Shown here piece by piece: positions 4,915 to 6,691 of a stretch of DNA of 6,691 nt. The notes beneath the pieces were generated by a model that saw nothing but the letters and a program-made list of their open reading frames with translations, did no database searches and had not been told where the DNA came from. The stretch comes from Clostridia bacterium (GTDB lineage Bacteria > Bacillota > Clostridia > Oscillospirales > Acutalibacteraceae): assembly GCA_017614275.1 (NCBI GenBank), contig JAGACE010000086.1, positions 1-6,691 of the forward strand, read 5' to 3'. Position 1 is the first letter of the stretch. Each line of letters opens with the position of its first letter. The position numbers and the translations under genes are program-made.

Positions 4915-5553
4915 TCAACTTCGGGTTTCGAAGGCGGCGTTATAGAGGATGGTGTGGAATTTTTCCAGGACCGGATCCGGCTGGGCGGGATCGACATTTC
5001 TGGCCCGCCATTCCTCGTCGGTCCGTTCCTCCCACTCGTACTCCAGCCGATAGATCTGCTTTCCCTGACGGCCAAGATCGTAATCCGTCAGATAGATGAC
5101 GTAGACGTCGGGGAACTCTTCCGGGTTTTTTCCCTTGTTCCGGCATGTGGTGTGGATGGTGTCGAGGACAGCGGCGCTCTCCGATGCGTTCACGCCCCTG
5201 CGGTCACAATGAAAGAACGCGAAACACCGGCCCCTGTCGTCTTCCGCATACAGCGCCGGCCTTGCCGGGAATCCCGTGATGGGGCTGCACAGAACCAGGT
5301 CTTTTTCCAGACGGGTGACGTGCAGCGGTTTCCCCTGCGTGTCGTAAAAGTCTTCCTCTTTCAGGACGGTCTCCAGCAACAACTCCATGGATTCTGTTGA
5401 TTCTCCATAGACTTCCCGAAACGGGATCTCCGCCAGCAGGATCAGCTTTCGGAATTCCTCCGTCAGGTCGTCCGGGATGTCTTCCGGCTTCTTCGGGTCC
5501 AGCGGGCGGACCCGTTCGAGCCAGTCTAAAAAAGCCTGGTTGTAATCGATCAT
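4915..5553 (-). CDS. Diverged Rpn-family (PD-(D/E)XK nuclease-like) protein, probably catalytically inactive
   Basis: Active Rpn proteins are DNA endonucleases of the PD-(D/E)XK fold linked to recombination and phage defence. This 212-residue product carries the best-known family signature, PDVYVIYLTDYDLGRQGKQIYRLE (148-171), comparable to the family pattern P-x-x-YVIFITxNDxxxxGxPIYxxE. Upstream, residues 54-64 (ESMELLLETVL) and 99-109 (PALYAEDDRGR) align with the usual LDVYAED-x-x-GR stretch that carries the catalytic aspartate and leads to a catalytic ExQ. Here the aspartate position is A100 and the ExQ position reads within FAFFHC (111-116), so the metal-binding residues seem lost. The end is also shorter than usual. 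The start ATG overlaps the stop of the preceding gene (ATGA, 5550-5553), with GGAGG at 5564-5568. It is last in a three-gene minus-strand operon. Family assignment rests on pattern memory; function is unknown. Confidence 0.68.
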   Translation of the reverse strand: MIDYNQAFLDWLERVRPLDPKKPEDIPDDLTEEFRKLILLAEIPFREVYGESTESMELLLETVLKEEDFYDTQGKPLHVTRLEKDLVLCSPITGFPARPALYAEDDRGRCFAFFHCDRRGVNASESAAVLDTIHTTCRNKGKNPEEFPDVYVIYLTDYDLGRQGKQIYRLEYEWEERTDEEWRARNVDPAQPDPVLEKFHTILYNAAFETRS

Positions 5554-6152
5554 GGCTGCGTGGCCTCCGTTTTCTCTGCGGGGTCCTCGCTTTCCCGGGA
5601 CCCTGCTTTGCCGGTATAGTTCATGATGCTTTCGAGGTTGTCGATGATGAACTGCTGGGCGTGTTCATCGTACCCGTTCTTCTGATACTTCCCCTCCGGG
5701 CCGGTCCGCTCCAGGATCCGGATGCCCAGTTCCTCACCCAGCGCCGTGGGGAGCCGTTTCCGTGAACCGTCTTCCTGTTCTCGGATCTCCAGTGCGCCGA
5801 TGTACTCCAGCCAGCGGGAGATGTTCGTATACCCGACCCGCTGCATGTCATAGGGCAGGACCGCCGTGACGCGATTGGCCAGCGTCTTCACGCCGACCGG
5901 CGTCCGGGTGATCTGGATCGCGTCCCGCTGGATCTGTGTGATCCGGAACGGGCGGACCCGGTCGGGGCGGACGCGATTGAACCCTCCGTTATCCAGATAC
6001 CCCTGCAGCACGTCCGCCGCCAGAGAGAGGCTTTCCAGCAGTTCCGGCGCCTCGATCAAAGGGCCGGTCAAAAGTGTGCGCAGATCGCACATCGCGGTAT
6101 AGACGGCGACTTCTTCAAAGACAAACGTTCCGTTTTCCTGAGTTTGATTCAT
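5550..6152 (-). CDS. Hypothetical protein with a probable winged-helix-like module
   Basis: I do not recognise a named family. The 200-residue product has three visible parts. Residues 8-56 are mostly helical and hydrophobic (FEEVAVYTAMCDLRTLLTG onward). Residues 65-177 look like one compact domain, with TPVGVKTLANRVTAVLP, then YTNISRWLEYIGALEI (108-123), RKRLPTALGEELGI (131-144) and YDEHAQQFIIDNLESI (161-176). The pattern of a helix ending in WLxxxGxL followed by a charged turn, then PTxxGExLGI, resembles a winged-helix DNA-binding module also seen in clostridial hypothetical proteins. DNA binding is an inference. Residues 181-200 are a charged, probably disordered tail. The ATG has AAAGGAAG about 10 nt upstream. 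Its stop overlaps the Rpn-like start (ATGA) and its start lies 21 bp after the WG-repeat gene, so the three are likely co-transcribed and the last two translationally coupled. Confidence 0.78.
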   Translation of the reverse strand: MNQTQENGTFVFEEVAVYTAMCDLRTLLTGPLIEAPELLESLSLAADVLQGYLDNGGFNRVRPDRVRPFRITQIQRDAIQITRTPVGVKTLANRVTAVLPYDMQRVGYTNISRWLEYIGALEIREQEDGSRKRLPTALGEELGIRILERTGPEGKYQKNGYDEHAQQFIIDNLESIMNYTGKAGSRESEDPAEKTEATQP

Positions 6153-6173
6153 GGAGTTTCTTCCTTTCTTTTT

Positions 6174-6691
6174 TCAAGTGCGATATCGGCTGAGTGTCAG
6201 AAGACTGTAGCCGGCGTGGTTTTTCACAAATGCAGTCCCGGCCGTCGAAAAGGCCCCGGCATCGTCAAAGGTCGGAGGGATGACAAAGGCCCCCGTCTTG
6301 TCGACATAGCCCCACTTCCCGTCCTGCTTCACGGCGCCGAGCCCTTTGGAAAAGGACTTCGCATCCTCGTACGTCGGCTCTAAAATAACGGTCCCGTCCG
6401 GGTCGACGAATCCCCAGGAGCCGTTTCGGAAGAACGCGATGGGCGCTTCTGACGCCTCCGGCATCCGCAGGTCGTCCGCGGAGAAGTCTCCGACCCGGCT
6501 GCCGTCCGGCAGGAAGAGGCCCCATTGCGGCGATGCGGCCGGTTCTTCCGAAGGAAGCCTCCCTTCAAGGAGCCCGTATTTCTGGGCGTTCCCGTAGACG
6601 TCCTGTTTGACGGCCGTGAAGGTGCAGGCGGTCACTTCCTGCAGAGAGGAGTCCAGGACGAACCAGGTGTCCTCCTTCCGGGCAAGGGCCC
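6174..6691 (-). CDS. WG-repeat (KWG) protein, 3' part only
   Basis: The open frame enters from beyond the right edge with no stop; 171 residues lie in the window. A GTG at 6633-6635 is in frame but is probably internal, because clear repeat-like sequence (EDTWFVLDSSLQEVTACTF) precedes it. The protein shows WG repeats, roughly 35-residue beta-rich units of the form xGxWGyvDxxGxxVIxPxYxdAxxFxxGxAxVk. The best copies are SWGFVDPDGTVILEPTYEDAKSFSKGLGAVK and KWGYVDKTGAFVIPPTFDDAGAFSTAGTAFVK (WG at in-window residues 92-93 and 126-127), with a weaker one at QWGLFLPDG (56-57). The chain ends soon after the last repeat. WG-repeat proteins are often exported or surface bound and probably act in binding, but the N-terminus that would show a signal peptide is outside the window. 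It is the first visible gene of the minus-strand operon. Confidence 0.88.
   Translation of the reverse strand, partial: ALARKEDTWFVLDSSLQEVTACTFTAVKQDVYGNAQKYGLLEGRLPSEEPAASPQWGLFLPDGSRVGDFSADDLRMPEASEAPIAFFRNGSWGFVDPDGTVILEPTYEDAKSFSKGLGAVKQDGKWGYVDKTGAFVIPPTFDDAGAFSTAGTAFVKNHAGYSLLTLSRYRT

Noticed and set aside
4287..5099. Plus-strand coding regions running through the palindrome array, including peptides such as VYVPNRRNTRFGT
   Set aside because: Successive 64-bp units fall into different frames, there is no good ribosome binding site, and the frames also overlap the PBP gene or the Rpn-like gene. The open frames are a by-product of the repeats.

Overview
The window is GC-rich (about 60%) bacterial DNA. 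Strong AGGAGG-type ribosome binding sites, Gram-positive-style promoters, a clustered FHA / RodA-FtsW / class B penicillin-binding protein set, a YfbR-type HD nucleotidase, an Rpn-like protein and a WG-repeat protein all suggest a Bacillota genome, most likely an anaerobic Clostridia member (Oscillospiraceae-like gut lineages are a reasonable guess). Genus cannot be told from the sequence.

Left part (1-1047). A 5'-deoxynucleotidase gene of the YfbR family runs on the minus strand and leaves the window a few residues before its expected end. Upstream of it, also on the minus strand, is a 65-residue single-pass membrane protein. A small hairpin terminator separates the two. Between this small gene and the rightward operon lies a compact divergent promoter region with a good promoter in each direction and a perfect 8-bp dyad overlapping the leftward -10 box.

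Centre (1048-4563). Three tightly spaced plus-strand genes form a cell-wall synthesis operon: a membrane-anchored protein with two FHA domains, a RodA/FtsW-type SEDS peptidoglycan polymerase, and a short class B transpeptidase with complete SxxK, SxN and KTG motifs. Glycan polymerase and crosslinking enzyme should act as a pair, and the FHA protein probably ties them to phospho-signalling. The layout recalls the actinobacterial fha-pstP-rodA-pbpA-pknA-pknB cluster, but no kinase or phosphatase gene is present here. A strong intrinsic terminator ends the operon.

Convergent gap (4564-4914). This stretch has no credible gene. It holds the most striking structure in the window: four tandem units of exactly 64 bp, each with a perfect 11-bp inverted repeat around a 16-nt loop. 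All eight arms are identical or exactly complementary. It is not a CRISPR and, because 64 is not a multiple of 3, not a repeated peptide. It looks like a REP/BIME-like palindromic array or a structured RNA or protein-binding array.

Right part (4915-6691). Three minus-strand genes, read from right to left, form an apparent operon. They are a WG-repeat protein (entering from outside the window), a hypothetical protein with a probable winged-helix-like module, and a diverged Rpn-family (PD-(D/E)XK) protein that appears to have lost its catalytic residues. The last two overlap by ATGA. Their joint function is unknown.
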